Assembly (NCBI GenBank): GCA_963575645.1 | Contig: OY754468.1 | Span: forward strand, 26,994,465 to 27,058,464 | From: Xanthostigma xanthostigma | Taxonomy: Eukaryota; Arthropoda; Insecta; Raphidioptera; Raphidiidae | Length of the DNA stretch: 64,000 nt | Direction of reading: 5' to 3' | Program-made: the position numbers and the translations under genes | In this document: in pieces, positions 11,041-23,395 of the stretch | How positions within the stretch are numbered: the stretch's first letter is position 1 | How the letters are laid out: each line of letters opens with the position of its first letter | Notes under the pieces: generated by a model | The model's input: only the letters and a program-made list of their open reading frames with translations | Told to the model about the DNA's origin: nothing | The model's database searches: none

Positions 11041-11869
11041 GAATGTGTTTTTTTACAGATTAAATCATTCTTAATTTTATAGCATAGTGTTTGCTATTGA
11101 TTTGTATAAAACACACAGTCATTGTTACAGTTACAAAGCTATATAAGAAACATTTATTTTCCAAAATTGTCACAGACTCAAACCCGAAACTTCCACTACC
11201 GCGGCGGATGATTAATCAGTTCGTCTACAATGACATTAGAAAAATAAATCATTCTAAGCATGTTTGCAACTGTATTCCACATACTCCGAGAACTACTTTT
11301 ACAATTGGGCATCGCAGGGTATGAACCTTCATTCTAGCGGAAGCTACTTTATAAAATAATGTAAATCGAATCAAAGGTGATATTTTTCCGGTTTGTTGAC
11401 TAAAGTCATAGAAATTTTCTACGTCGGTTTTACTCCTAAACTATAGCAAAGCACATTAATTATGGACATTAATACCATATCTTTTTATATTAACACACTC
11501 TGTTCATACTATTGTTTTTGAACCATAAAATTTGGAAAATACATTCCACTTGTAACGTAAGCAACTACTAAGAACAAATTCCAGCCAATTGAGTGACGGG
11601 ACCATTACAACTTCAAAATATTGACATTTGATATAGTATAATAAAGAAAGTGAAATTTCTGAAATCGCCTAAGGTGACGCAGGTAATGGCTAGTATTCAA
11701 TATGATATTTGCTAATCGTTGCCATGGTTACCTACATAATATGATCCACGTCATGTAAAAATTAATCAAAGCATGCTTAATAAGTTTATTCCTGACAGAT
11801 ATATAAAACAAAAGAACAGATGATTTCTTTTTTTTTCAACATTTTTCCGAAAAAAAATTTTTTTTAACG
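11041..11869. other. Intergenic, mostly unclassified
   Basis: Contains one block (about 11578-11625, ATTCCAGCCAATTGAGTGAC, GGACCATTACAACTTCAAAA) that recurs diverged at about 49627-49675, just after the second synapsin exon. Nothing else recognised. Confidence 0.4.
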
Positions 11870-12215
11870 AAACTTTCTTAAAAAAATAAATATAAATAAG
11901 CCGTTATGAAAAGTATATCATTATTATATAAAAAAACACAGTTATAGCACATATCTCTTCTTCCCCAAAAACAATACCTAGGGCTGTTCATTTTTGCATA
12001 CCAAACATCCTCCCAAGATTTGGTTTCAACCCGCTCATCTGTTTGACCTGTATCGTGCTCACAGACTAACAGACGCACAGACTTTTCCTAAAAATATGTT
12101 TTTTGGATTCGGGAGACCTCAAAACGAAAACATATTGTGAATTTTTTAAAAGTGATTTTTGACCTAAACTACCAGTCCCCATTTGCGGGTTGGAATGGTA
12201 AAAGTTTAAGAGGAG
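11870..12215. repeat. Dispersed repeat family R2, copy 1
   Basis: Shares ordered blocks with 63080-63375: TTATGAAAAGTA, CCAAAAACAATA, AGATTTGGTTTCAA, TGTTTGACCT, then GACCTAAACTACC and GGAATGGTAAAAGT. A shorter inverted piece lies near 53390-53460. It is probably the 3' part of a retroelement or a non-autonomous element; class unknown. Confidence 0.6.
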
Positions 12216-12289
12216 ACGTACCTTTTATAAACTCAGGAGTAAAACTCTTTTATTTACACTCCTTCTAATAAACCTTTACATTAATTTAA

Positions 12290-12823
12290 ACAAAAAAAAA
12301 AAACTCCGGGTCGCAGTGCGAAACCCTGCCGACATATAGTGTATTTGCTTTTATAAGCAGTGTGACTCTATTATATGAACTTAACTTTGTTTTTGGAAAA
12401 AATAAAAAAAATTATTCCTTAATACAACCCTTAAAACATTTTTTTACTTAATTTCAATACTACATATCAATTCAACATCTGTACCAAATTATATACACTC
12501 TTCAGTATGTAAAATCCATATCAGAAACTTGTGTTTTCATAAAATTTGTAAGTCCGGTCCTGTCGGGCCGATTTTATTAAAATTTTAGCAGCACATTTTA
12601 ATAATTACTGAAGGGTTAAATTTCAAATTTGCAACGGTTCCGAAAATTTTTTCGGTATTTTTGGGCCCGAAAACTTTTTTCAACCCCTAAATACCACCCT
12701 TAACATGGCCCGATTGGGCCCATTTTAAATAGGCTTCGTGCGGTGATGGATTTCAACATGTGGTCCAAATTTCGTTAAAATCAATTAACTCCTTCGAAAG
12801 TTATAGCCCGCACATATATATAT

Positions 12824-12910
<87 letters not shown>

Positions 12911-13036
12911 AACATTTCCAAAAATGGTGCCAAACTTCTTAGAAAGTTATGAAACGTCGAGAAATTTTGGTCCGACCCCTAGGTCCCGCCATCCGACCGA
13001 CGCCAATAGTGTAAGTGCCTTATGGCAAATACACTA
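12290..13036 (-). repeat. Dispersed repeat family R1, copy 2
   Basis: On the minus strand it starts TTAGTGTATTTGCCATAAGG, continues with the GTCGGTCGGATGGCGGGACC block and CTCGACGTTTCATAAC, and ends near CGCACTGCGACCCGGAGTTT. A TA microsatellite has expanded inside. The plus-strand edge at 12338 repeats TAGTGTATTTGC, hinting at short terminal inverted repeats. Confidence 0.7.
12813..12911. repeat. (TA)n microsatellite
   Basis: About 100 bases of almost pure TA repeats with a few AA or CA interruptions, within repeat family R1 copy 2. Confidence 0.95.
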
Positions 13037-13465
13037 AAAAACGTTTTACACATCTACAGCATCATTAATTATATTTATTATTCATAATTTTTTACGTACT
13101 TTAGCGTATAAGCTCGATGAATGCAGCAAGTCATCCATGATTTTTTTATATTAAACATAGAAACTTTGAAAAAAGTTCTTGAAATTCTTACGCATTTATC
13201 AACCTTGATAGTTAAAAATTTGCAAATCGGTTTATATTTACAGTCAGGCAAAAACAAACGAATAACGCAAATATAACACAGATGGCGCAAATGTAAACTG
13301 TTAAATTGAGCGTCTGCACGGAATTAACGATTAGATAATTAACTTAGAATGACGTTTTACAATTTCATCCGAATTAACTTTCGTGTGATGTTTTTTCAAT
13401 AACAAACTTTCAGGCTGTTTATAATATGTGTTAATGAATGATTTAGTAGTGTTTTCAGTGTATGT

Positions 13466-13660
13466 TGGAAAGGACCCCGTAAAAACCTTAAGGGATTTGG
13501 TTTTCGGTTAAATTGATCGAAAATAGTTTTATTTTATAATTTAAAGGTCACTAAGAAAAAGTGTCCATGGGCGCATAGCCTAAAAACCAATAGATTTTTA
13601 GCTACATATATATATGTTTAGCGAGAATTTAGATATAGGGATATCCATTTACCATCTAGT
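13466..13660 (+). repeat. Half copy of inverted-repeat element family D
   Basis: From AAAGGACCCCGTAAAAACC to GAATTTAGATATAGGGATA this matches one arm of the element at 55088-55604 (GGTCACTAAGAAAAAGTGTC, CATGGGCGCATAGCC, TTTAGCGAG). The second arm is absent here. Confidence 0.7.
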
Positions 13661-13981
13661 AATTCAGTGCTAAAAGTACTTTTACTTTCATCTTTGAAAG
13701 TCGTACCAGCAGCCGAGCATAAGTTTAGTGTCTGTAAGTGACTGAACTGAAGTTAATATGAAACTATCCTGACTTCTAATAGATATACGGAAGCCTTTTC
13801 CTGGTGTTTTTAATTTGCATCCAAAAAGAAATTGGATTTACTAATATTGTACGTAGACTACACATAAATGCTAAATAAAGAGCAGACTACTAGAAACTAG
13901 ATGGTTGAGGGCACAGAACAGTAAGTTGAGGGTTTTGGAAAATTAGGTAGCGTTTATCTCCTCACTTCTTTCAACATTTAA

Positions 13982-14401
13982 GAGTATTCGTCCCTGCAAA
14001 CACCCCCTGCACCCTTCATCTCAAATCTTTTCCCCTCGCCTAAAAACGGTTCGCGCTCTCCTGACGCTATTTTTAAAGCTAGAGGGTTCTAGTAGACGCC
14101 AAATGAAAGACAAAGAATCAGACTACAGATCCTTCAGGCGAATTTTTCGAAAATAAATTCCTGAAAAAACTTACAACCTTTTGAAAAAAATAATAAGTTA
14201 CGTAATATTTCACACATAGGCGAAACTGTTTTTCATAAAATTCGCCTGAAGGATCTGTAGTCTGATTCTTTGTCTTTCATTTGGCGTTTACCAGAACCCT
14301 CTAGCTTTAAAAATAGCGTCGGGAGAGCGCGAACCGTTTTTAGGTGAGGGGAAAAGATTTGAGATGAAGGGTGCAGGGGGTGTTTGCAGGGACGAATACT
14401 C
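13982..14401. mobile_element. TTAA-flanked miniature element, copy 1 (420 bp)
   Basis: The termini GAGTATTCGTCCCTGC and GCAGGGACGAATACTC begin inverted repeats of about 180 bp, and the element sits between TTAA and TTAA, the piggyBac/Kolobok-type duplication. A second copy of exactly the same length is at 51944-52363. Short frames inside are reflections of the arms. Confidence 0.9.
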
Positions 14402-15437
14402 TTAAACACTCGACAATAGATGAATGTGTAGAAAATTATAACACAAACTGATGATTCAAGTATTTGCAAATTTAAAAGGTTAAATTGAATGAAAATAATT
14501 TGTAATTTATTGTTGAACTTCGGTTCTCCTACTTTGTTATTTCAAATATTTACCTTCGTAATGCCGTTTGAAATCATTACTAAAAATAATCACTTTTTAT
14601 TTGAAATATGCATAACTTGAACAAAAAACTATTATGTCTATACTATCAGAGCTGGGCAATGCTGAGTGCTTATAGTGCTTGTAATGATGCTTTAAGGATT
14701 TATAAATGCACTAAGCATTTCTTAAAACAGATGCCGTATTCTTAGAGCACGGACGTACACGCGTGAACAGGCATTCTATGCGGATCTCTTCTATGAATGC
14801 CATTTATTTTCTTTATAAGGATTTCTGGAGTTATTAAAGGCTATATTAAATAAGAAAGTGCGCTACAACATATGTCTATCTTCATAATAAGCAATGCACA
14901 AATCCGGGGGACGCCGGACCAGGCTACTAATTTTAAACTATTGCAAAACAGTTTCCAATGCACAATAAAATTGATGATTAAAATCGTGATAATTTAATTA
15001 AAGCTGTTAAATATTGGCATACAAATAATGTCTATTATAGAGATGAGTCAAAAGTTTGAATTGTTACAACTGATGAAAACATTGTCGTTGAAGTGGAAAC
15101 TGATTTCCGATCAAAATACTTCCACATACTAACCAGGAATAAAGGAACCGGGAACGAGAATAAACTTGGTCTGTAGGATGGAATTATATGGCGGGGTATG
15201 TTAGCGGGATGTCGCTTGAGTGTTTTGATTCCACGCCTGTGGATCAATTTAATCAAAGTTTTTCGTTCAGGTGTTAATGAAATTAAAAAAAAAATCACTT
15301 TTACTCGAGGCAGAATAGAACAATCAGATACCACGACTAATAGACACCAACATTTGACCGTAATAACAAATAATACACCGAAGTATCACATCGTTGTTTT
15401 TTGTCACACTGGATTTCAATTAAAAAAATATGTAGAA
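14402..15437. other. Intergenic, no gene seen
   Basis: Overlapping frames on both strands near 15035-15485 lack family motifs. Nothing else recognised. Confidence 0.4.
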
Positions 15438-15784
15438 TCTATACTAATATATAAAGCTGAAGAGTTTGTTTGTTTGTTTGGTTGAACCCGCTAATCTCAG
15501 GAACTACTGGTTCGAATTGTTTTTTGTTGGATAGTCTATTTATCGAGGAAGGCTATAGGCTATATAATATCACGCTATGACTAACAGGAGCAGAGCATCA
15601 ATGAAAAATGTTGCAAAATATAACTCAAAATTTGTCCGTCCGACAAAAACTTTTGAACGGTAACTCCGATCATCATGAAATTTGGACTCAACATTCATCT
15701 CGGTAAACTAAGATGAATGTGCGTACTTATTCCCCCCCCCCAATCGTTCTTTTGCACCCGGGTGAAACCAGGCGGGACCGCTAG
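15438..15784 (+). mobile_element. Helitron-like element, second family, copy 1 (347 bp)
   Basis: Starts TCTATACTAATATATAAAGC and ends CGGGACCGCTAG, inserted between A and T. The 5' part has GAGTTTGTTTGTTTG, CTAATCTCAGGAACTACTGG and GAGGAAGGCTATAGG; the 3' part has TTGCACCCGGGTGAAACC. The same element is at 34126-34742. Confidence 0.8.
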
Positions 15785-16950
15785 TACTACATAAATCTAA
15801 TTATTACTTTAATGATAATTTTTATCATTTGAAAACAGTTAAATAAACCAGCCATATTAACTGATAAATTCAAAAAAATTTTAGAAATGTTGTTACTAGT
15901 ACTATAATATGCTTAAAATTAATAATAATAATAAAATGCATAATTTATAAATGTGTTTTTAAAATACGAAACCCTATGTCTCTAGTTATCTCATTCTAAA
16001 ACGTGATCTGACCGAAACAGCAACAGAGAACGGTGTTCCATCTTCAATGAACGCAGGTTTTTATAATTTAGTCTTTTCACACACAGCCGACCCGTTTATA
16101 GCCCGTGGCTACAATCGAATTGATTACACACAGTTTGTGTCTAAATATGCTCATAATTTTATTTATATATTCGTCACAAAAATTTTAAGTTTTGATCAAA
16201 ATTCAGTCTTACTCGGTTTCACCCGCACGAACGTCTAATTTACCGCAAGTTTACTTGCCTTAATATCAAAACGCTAATGACCAAAGCTGTCGAGCGTCTA
16301 TATAATATAGGTACTATATTCTCTCTCACATTAGCGCCTATTTTACCTGCAAATTTTCTCCCTTTTTGATTCATTTATTCCGAACGTAATTTGATAAGTA
16401 GCCTTTTTGCACATACCGCTAAACTAGCGGTATGTGCTTTATTATCGCTTTGTGCGTCAGAGCTGACTTTCGTTCATATAAGAAGTTATATCTAAGTTAA
16501 TTTCACACGAAATCCATTCAAATTGAAGCTTTTTGAAAAGAGGAGATTCTAATCTATAAAATAGAACCATTTTTAAATCAATTTGAGTTCATAAATACTA
16601 TTAAAATTGTAATTGAAAATCACAAACAGCAGTTGTCGGTTGGTCTGTACGTATGTACGTACGTACGTATGTACGTACGTATGTACGTACGTCACGACTC
16701 TACAGATCGCAATTTTGGTCGGATTGCCTTGGGTTATATTTTATTCACTTTGTTTACTATCAGACCAGAACCCTATTTAAATTCACTAAAATGTGTTCAG
16801 TAGTTTAATTTTTATAAACAGTTTTATTTTTTATTATTTTTGACAGCTAGGTAATAGTTTAAAACAATATAATAATTGCTGGTAAATACAGTGTAATCCA
16901 TAAAACAAGTGCTACACTTGTATACCGTGATAACACCACTAGACGTATTA
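15785..16950. other. Intergenic with a small hairpin and a microsatellite
   Basis: A perfect 12-bp stem hairpin (GCACATACCGCT / AGCGGTATGTGC) lies at 16409-16437, and a TACG/TATG simple repeat at 16646-16692. No gene seen. Confidence 0.6.
16646..16692. repeat. (TACG)n / (TATG)n microsatellite
   Basis: About 47 bases of GTAC-rich tetranucleotide repeats (TACGTACG, TATGTACG). Confidence 0.9.
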
Positions 16951-17019
16951 GGCAGCCGTGGCGCAATGGTTATGCCGTCGGATCCCCAAGGGCAAGGTCC
17001 TGGGTTCGAATCCTTACGA
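16951..17019 (+). repeat. tRNA-like sequence (tRNA pseudogene or SINE head)
   Basis: An A-box-like TGGCGCAATGG and a perfect B-box GGTTCGAATCC are spaced about as in a tRNA, followed by a T-rich tract. The acceptor arms (GGCAGCC at the start against CTTACG at the end) do not pair, so a working tRNA is unlikely. Confidence 0.55.
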
Positions 17020-18942
17020 TATCATTGATTTTTTTCTTTTTTTTTTCTTTTTATTTTGTTTTATTTTATTCCACTTGATATTAATTATATATTATATTAT
17101 GTATACTTAGTTCTTAATTTTTTTTATTTTTGCAAACTTAAAAAAAAATATTTTTTCAATTTTTAATTATTTATTTCTTTAAATTTTTAAATCTTGTTAA
17201 ATTTATTAAAAATATTTTTTAATTGTTATTTTTTTATCATACAGTGGAAAATTGCGGGATGTGCACTTTTGGTTTTGCCAACTATTTTAAATTTTGGTAG
17301 AAATAATGGTGTACCAATTTTCATCAAAATCAGTTTGGCCGTTTTCGAGTGATATCAGCACAGGTAGATAACCAAACATTTTCGAACCGCGTTCTCCCAT
17401 TTAACTATTAAAATAACGGAAACCGTGGATAACTGGCAAAAACGAAATTAAAATTTTATTCATCTGTGTGACATATTGACAATAAAATCTAGTTTCTACG
17501 CCAATGGGGGATAGACAAACAGTTGATACGTAAAGAAACCGCGACTTCTATGAATCAAAAATAGTTTAACTTTTAGAACAGATGGAGATTTCTTATTTAA
17601 TCAGGCTCCCTCTCTGACGCTAAAATAAAAACAAAACGAATCCGATATTACGATTGTTTGTATGTAATATAGGTTATAATATAGTAGGTATTACGTTACG
17701 ACAAAAGGATATTGAGCAGGTCCGGAATCTAAATTGCTTGAAAGTATCTATGAAACTATACATAATTTTGTTTATAGAATTGTATGAGTAACTATCTTTG
17801 ACAGGCTGCATTGTCTGGATTGATCCGGGCTACTCGGAACAAAATAAAACAAAGACACTGAAAAGTGTGAAATAAAAATAGTTTTTTTTTTTTTAAATTC
17901 ACCTAATCTAATTTATTAAAAAAGTGAGATAATTTATATCTCAAAGGGATTAGGCAGCGTTTTCGATGAAACCTCCCAGTCGGTATGATTTTTTCCGACA
18001 TCTTCTACAATCGTCGTGATATTTCAAGTAATTTACACAAAACATTAATAAATTGTACATATTAACCTTTCTCTTGATTCACTCCATTAGTGAAAACCGT
18101 ATGAAAATCCATTCGGAAGTTTTTGAGACAGACGCGGCAGAGGGACTTTGTTTTTTAATATGCAGTGATAATGATAATTGCGTCGACTTTTAACTGAATG
18201 TATAAAATGAGGAAGATTATTGTAAAATAAAACGGAAATTTATTTTCTCCTTATTAATGTTTTATATATGTACCTAACTTTGTGATAAAAGTGTCATTAA
18301 TATTGTTAGGTGATAACTGATAACTATTCAACAAATAGTTCTTTTTTACAAACTTTTTAAATTGAACGTGTTATTCAAGTCGCCATTATAATAAAAATAC
18401 AGTTTATATATAATTTACTCTATTATTTATATTTCCATTAACGCTTAAATATAGGTACATTACTACATATATTTGTCTACAATATTATTAAAGTTGGTCA
18501 ACTAATTTGTGTATGCTCTGTGTATGTGGCCAACAAGTTTTCATGCATATCAGAAAGGCATTTAATGTTGTATACGGGGTGTTTAAACAATTTCAAATAG
18601 TTTCAGTTGAAATAGTATATTGCACCACAAGGGCAGAAGGTTTAAGATTTTCAGCTACTCGAAAATTAAATGTTAATGAATCTGAAAAATTCTAAAAGAT
18701 TATTTTAAAATAAGGTACATTTAAATGGAGCTATTTTTTAAATTTTTTTATGATTTCATGCAAAATTTTTAGGTTTGTTTATAAAAATTTCTGAAACAAA
18801 GTAAAAAAAATGGCTCCATAAGTGCAATAAATAATAATCAATATTTCAAGATATCATGTCGACAGTGAGGCGCCATTTTTTCAATAAGACCTTTCAAAAA
18901 ACATATATTATATATATTATGTATATTCTATTTATAAAAAAA
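17020..18942. other. Intergenic, no gene seen
   Basis: T-rich start, then unclassified AT-rich sequence. Around 17830-17880 a block (CACTGAAAAGTGTGAAAT) resembles one near 25070. No frame with a family motif. Confidence 0.4.
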
Positions 18943-20828
18943 TTGGTTGTCTGTAAAGTCGGTTTACGGACGATAGTTTTACGTGATAACGTATTCCGCT
19001 CGAATATCATATTTAATAATCACGCACAGGGTCAGGCGGAACGTTAGGAACGTTACACTTTTTCGTGCATGCAGCCGGTGTTTCATCTTTTTATATTGAC
19101 GTGATTCATCAATTTATAAGAAGTTATCACGTCAAAAAAATGTTTTGATTTTTTATTTAAAACATTATAAGTGATTATACACAACTTATGCTTGTACAAA
19201 TTCAACTTAATATTCTCTAGTTTGGGAAAAATAATAATTGCCTAAAGTTAAAACATTTTTCCTAAACCTAACAGAAATTCATAAATAACATATATATATT
19301 TTTAGTTTCACTTATCAACAAGTTTTACATGTTGTAAAGAAAGAAATGTTTATTTTATTGTTTACAACAAAGGCAATGATATATTATACGTATCATTAAA
19401 ATTTTAGTTAAAGACGAAACTCCAAAATTATAGCCATGTCTTTTTTATAGCACATCCTGTATACCACTGCTCATACATGAAAGCTCCATGAGTAAACATG
19501 TAGATCTCTTCTCACATTACTTCCAGGTGGTCATTAATTATGCCGATAGCTGAATATGATCTTTAATTCACTATAATTATTTCATTTTTGCATTAATTTG
19601 TAAACTAATATTTTCAACTCTTTATGGACATGATGTCATCATAAAAATTCAACGTAACTTATTAAATTTTTTCCACACATATCTTTGCAACTTTCAATTT
19701 TATTGGCTGTATTTTCGCATGCTTTCGTGGAACACAACGATTTTTTAGTCCAAGAGGGTGTGGTTAAAAATTGTAATTTATTTAAAGGCTAGTATTTTGA
19801 ATAACTTGTATTTAGAATGCAAATAAAATATAATATACTAAGTAGTCAAAAAGTTAATGGTCGGAATACCTACTGCCGTCGGGGCACTTTAAATGTCAGA
19901 TCTCATTTTGATAAAATGACTTAGCCAGACTCGGAAAAAAAGTTGAAACTTCTACCGACTACTAAGTGGGTCGGTTCTGTCAAAATGACGTATGACTAGG
20001 GTGACCAACCGTCCCGGATTTTCCGAGGCAGTCCCGCATTAATATGTCTCGGAAAATGTTCCGGATTAGAGAAAATGTCCCGTATTATTATTACGCGAAT
20101 TTTACAACATTTAAATATAAAAGTCATTCGTTTTCGTACATAGTGATGGATACTAAATAAAAAAAAGGAAGTCTTCTCAGACAAACGATTTCTGTCCCTC
20201 TGTACCGCATTGTGTTCAACAAAAATGGTCACACGACGTATGTCTGTTTTTTGACGTGATAACGTCTTATAAATTGATGAATCACCAATCTTATAAATTG
20301 ATGAAACACCGGCTGCATGCACGAAAAAGTGTAACGTTCCTAACGTTCCGCCTGACCCTGTGCGTGCTTTTCTCGAAAACGGCCCTAACGATTTGGATGA
20401 AATTTACTGAAAAGGGATTTTGGGAGGCAAAAAATCGTTTTAGCTAGGTCTCATCTCTCGAAAAAATCGTTTTCATACAAATTGTATCATTATAAAAATC
20501 AATTTTTTGACGTATGAAAATACTTAAATATTGTAAGTAGGTTTTGGAATTTTATATATAAACAGTGAAACAATTGTTTTCAAAATATTATGACAATTAA
20601 TCTTTGAGACTTAAAATAAATACGAAAGAAAGAAAGTTAAAAAAAACAATTATCATTATATGTGGTGAGTATTTTAATACATAAAATTAACCTAAATTTG
20701 AAGCGAAAGATGCAATATCATAGATTCGAATTATTATAATTATTATATGTAGAATTTAGGTTATGTATTACGGAATACGTTATCACGTAAAACTATCGTC
20801 CGTAAACCGACTTTACAGACAACCAATT
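18943..20828. mobile_element. Long inverted-repeat element family E, copy 1 (~1.9 kb)
   Basis: Starts TTGGTTGTCTGTAAAGTCGG and continues GTTTACGGACGATAG, TTTTACGTGATAACG; the right edge carries the exact reverse complement ending GACAACCAA. Subterminal blocks (CGCACAGGGTCAGGCGG, CGTGCATGCAGCCGGTG, AATTTATAAG with TTATCACGTCA) are also repeated inverted around 19020-19135 and 20240-20365. No transposase frame is visible, so it is non-autonomous or deleted. A hAT element is nested inside (19995-20234). A second copy is at about 57694. Confidence 0.8.
19995..20234. mobile_element. hAT-type miniature element nested in family E (240 bp)
   Basis: Ends ACTAGGGTGACCA and TGGTCACAC, flanked on both sides by the perfect 8-bp duplication GACGTATG. 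The left end contains CCGTCCCGGATTTTCCG, which also occurs diverged and inverted at about 48613-48690. Confidence 0.8.
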
Positions 20829-21986
20829 TTTTTTCGTTAATTGATTTGATTGTAGATTAATTATAGATGCTCAATTTCATAAATTATATTCAATAATTTA
20901 GCACTGTAATCAAGCTTCAGATTTTACACAACACCATTTTTTTTAACTTCTTTTTTTCTTTTTGGGTTTTATTATTTAAAATGTTACAAAACTCACCAGG
21001 TTCTCATACAGTTTCATTAAATAATGAATCTGTTTGTCCTTTGAATTTTAAATCTTGTGTAGCATTTATTTACAGAATAAATTCGTCAATAATCAGTAAA
21101 AATATTATACCTTCGGAATGCGATACTTAAATTCTTCATCAATGCATTATTATAGTCGGCAGAAATCACAACAATATTATTTATTATTGACGTAGCATAA
21201 AAAACGATCATATTTCACATTTTCCGCATAACTAAATAAGGTCTCAGAGCCTACTTGAGTTTTATTATTCTCTGTGCAATAAAACTAATCTTACATTTTT
21301 ACACCTTAGGAATAATAAAAGCAATTTAAAAAAAAACTAATAGTCAAGAAGATATCAGGCTGTTGAAAAATTAGACATCTGTAAACATAAGCTCGGCCAA
21401 TAATTTTTAATTGCTCACAAATCACTGGTTCTGTCAGCAACATTTAGTGTCACAAAAAATAAAATAAGTATCAAGAAGAAACCGCTACTTCATGATTACA
21501 TATATCAACTGAACGTCACTATCATGATGTGACTTTTTCACTTCTAGTTTTTAATAATTATTTCATAAAACATTTTATTGATCTTAAATCTTGTAGATTT
21601 AGACTGATGATGGTAGGAATCTGAAAAATTTCTCTGAACTTAAACCTAGAGTGAAACTATTTATCCGGTAACTGGACGAATTTTTATTAATTCAGTAACC
21701 GAATGAATAATATATTTTTGTTAATCCATCAAACAGATGAATGTTATATTTTTATTAGTCCGGTAATCGTATATAGCCCCAAAATAAAATATCGTGAATA
21801 TGCATGATATATTACATATTATACTGAATAGTATATTGTGCAACTAGTGCGACAATGCCGCACGAGTTGCATATACTATTTTTTATTACAAATAAATTAA
21901 AATTCCCAGAACAAATGTTCAATTTTAAAATACACATTTTTTGCTGTCACATTCAATATTGGTAACTATGGTAACTCTGAATTTGG
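20829..21986. other. Intergenic, no gene seen
   Basis: Unclassified AT-rich DNA with no repeat boundary found. Confidence 0.4.
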
Positions 21987-22161
21987 GTGCGGCAAACAAT
22001 AATTTCAGTGCGATAAATAAAGTTTGCGCACGCAAATGAAATTTGCGTGCGGCAAACAATAATTTCAGTGCGACAAATAAAGTTTGCGCACGCAAATGAA
22101 ATTTGCGTGCGGCAAACAATAATTTCAGTGCGACAAATAAAGTTTGCGCACGCAAATGAAA
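21987..22161. repeat. Tandem repeat, 60-bp unit, about 3 copies
   Basis: Consecutive units are almost identical (one difference seen, GCGATAAATAA against GCGACAAATAA). Each holds GCGGCAAACAATAATTTCAG and AAGTTTGCGCACGCAAATG. The overlapping minus-strand frames here are translations of this repeat, not genes. Confidence 0.95.
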
Positions 22162-23395
22162 ATAGCCACTTCTCAACCGTAACAGCATGCGTAAAGATAC
22201 CACTTTTCCCGCATGAGTAATAAAAAATAAATATCGACATTTTGTGACTAATTAAGTGAAATGGAAAAAATAATCTTAAATAAGAAAAAAATTGGAAAAA
22301 AATCAGTGAATAAATAAACCGATAGCACATTTACTAATGTATTTTTATTTTCCATCAATAACAATGCAGATGTTTTAGGATATGCTGTATCTCGTATAAG
22401 TACACTTAAAAAAATCTATCAACGAAAAATAAAAAAGTTATTCATCCAAATAATTTCTAACAAGTAAAAAAAAATAATAATCAAGCCGGACATTATAATA
22501 TATAATCCACCAGTAGAATTAATAGTCATTTACCTAAACCTATAAAGGATCTATCGTGCCGTTTATTATAATATCCATAAACAGTCTCGTGTTCATTTTG
22601 ATGGCTAAAGCACCTTGCAACCTCTAAACAGAGCGGCTATCCCCTGGGACGCAACACTGATTCTGCATTAATTTTTTAAAAATCAAAGGGTATCAACATC
22701 CCTCGCGTTTGGGGAATTCACCCCTGCATCTCTCCGTTATTTCACTTCGCAAAAAACGCCATCCCAACACCTCTCCGCAAAGCACTCTTCTATAATTACA
22801 TGATCTAAATAATATCTAATTATTTCAACGTTTTTTTTCAATAAACTTTAAAATAATTTATTATGACATATTAAAGCTGCATTCGTTCTTAATTTATCAT
22901 CGGCTAAACCCCGATTTTTTGTGCAGACGATCCGCGTCCAACCTTTTTCCAATTTCAATACTACACATAAAGTCTGTTCTATTACACCAAAACAAAAAAA
23001 AGTATGTATTTTGTTCTTTTGCAAGATTTATAAGTAATTAATGCTAATGGATATTGCAGTTGATGTACCGTTTTATCTCTACAATTATTTACAGTATCAT
23101 ATATATTCATTTCTGAAGCTGTTCAGCAAATATAAAATAATATAAAAAGTATTTAAAAACGATACCAACAAATTTTGAGAAGGTATTCGCCAGTTGATTT
23201 AAAAAAAACCCTATTGAACGGGAGTCCGAAAGCTTTGTTTATGGAGTTACAGTTCTTTAAAAATTTTGATATTTCATGTGTGGCAAACCTGTCTGCAATG
23301 AAGTAGGTAAACAACAATTTATTTAATGTTCAGTAACAGGGTGTTTGCTTTTAAAAATTACAATAAAATCAAATATCCACAGAATATACCTATAT
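22162..23395. other. Intergenic, no gene seen
   Basis: Unclassified. A somewhat more GC-rich patch at about 22600-22790 has no coding or RNA signature that I recognise. Confidence 0.35.

Noticed and set aside
12813-12911. Replication origin or regulatory element in the TA run
   Set aside because: A plain microsatellite without supporting features.
16951-17019. Functional tRNA gene
   Set aside because: A and B boxes are present but the acceptor arms do not pair; better read as a SINE head or pseudogene.
21987-22161. CRISPR array
   Set aside because: Units are contiguous without unique spacers, and the DNA is eukaryotic.
21925-22330. Two overlapping minus-strand frames with repeated FHLRAQTLFVALKLLFAARK-type text
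   Set aside because: The amino-acid repeats are translations of the 60-bp tandem DNA repeat; both frames repeat equally and no family resembles them.
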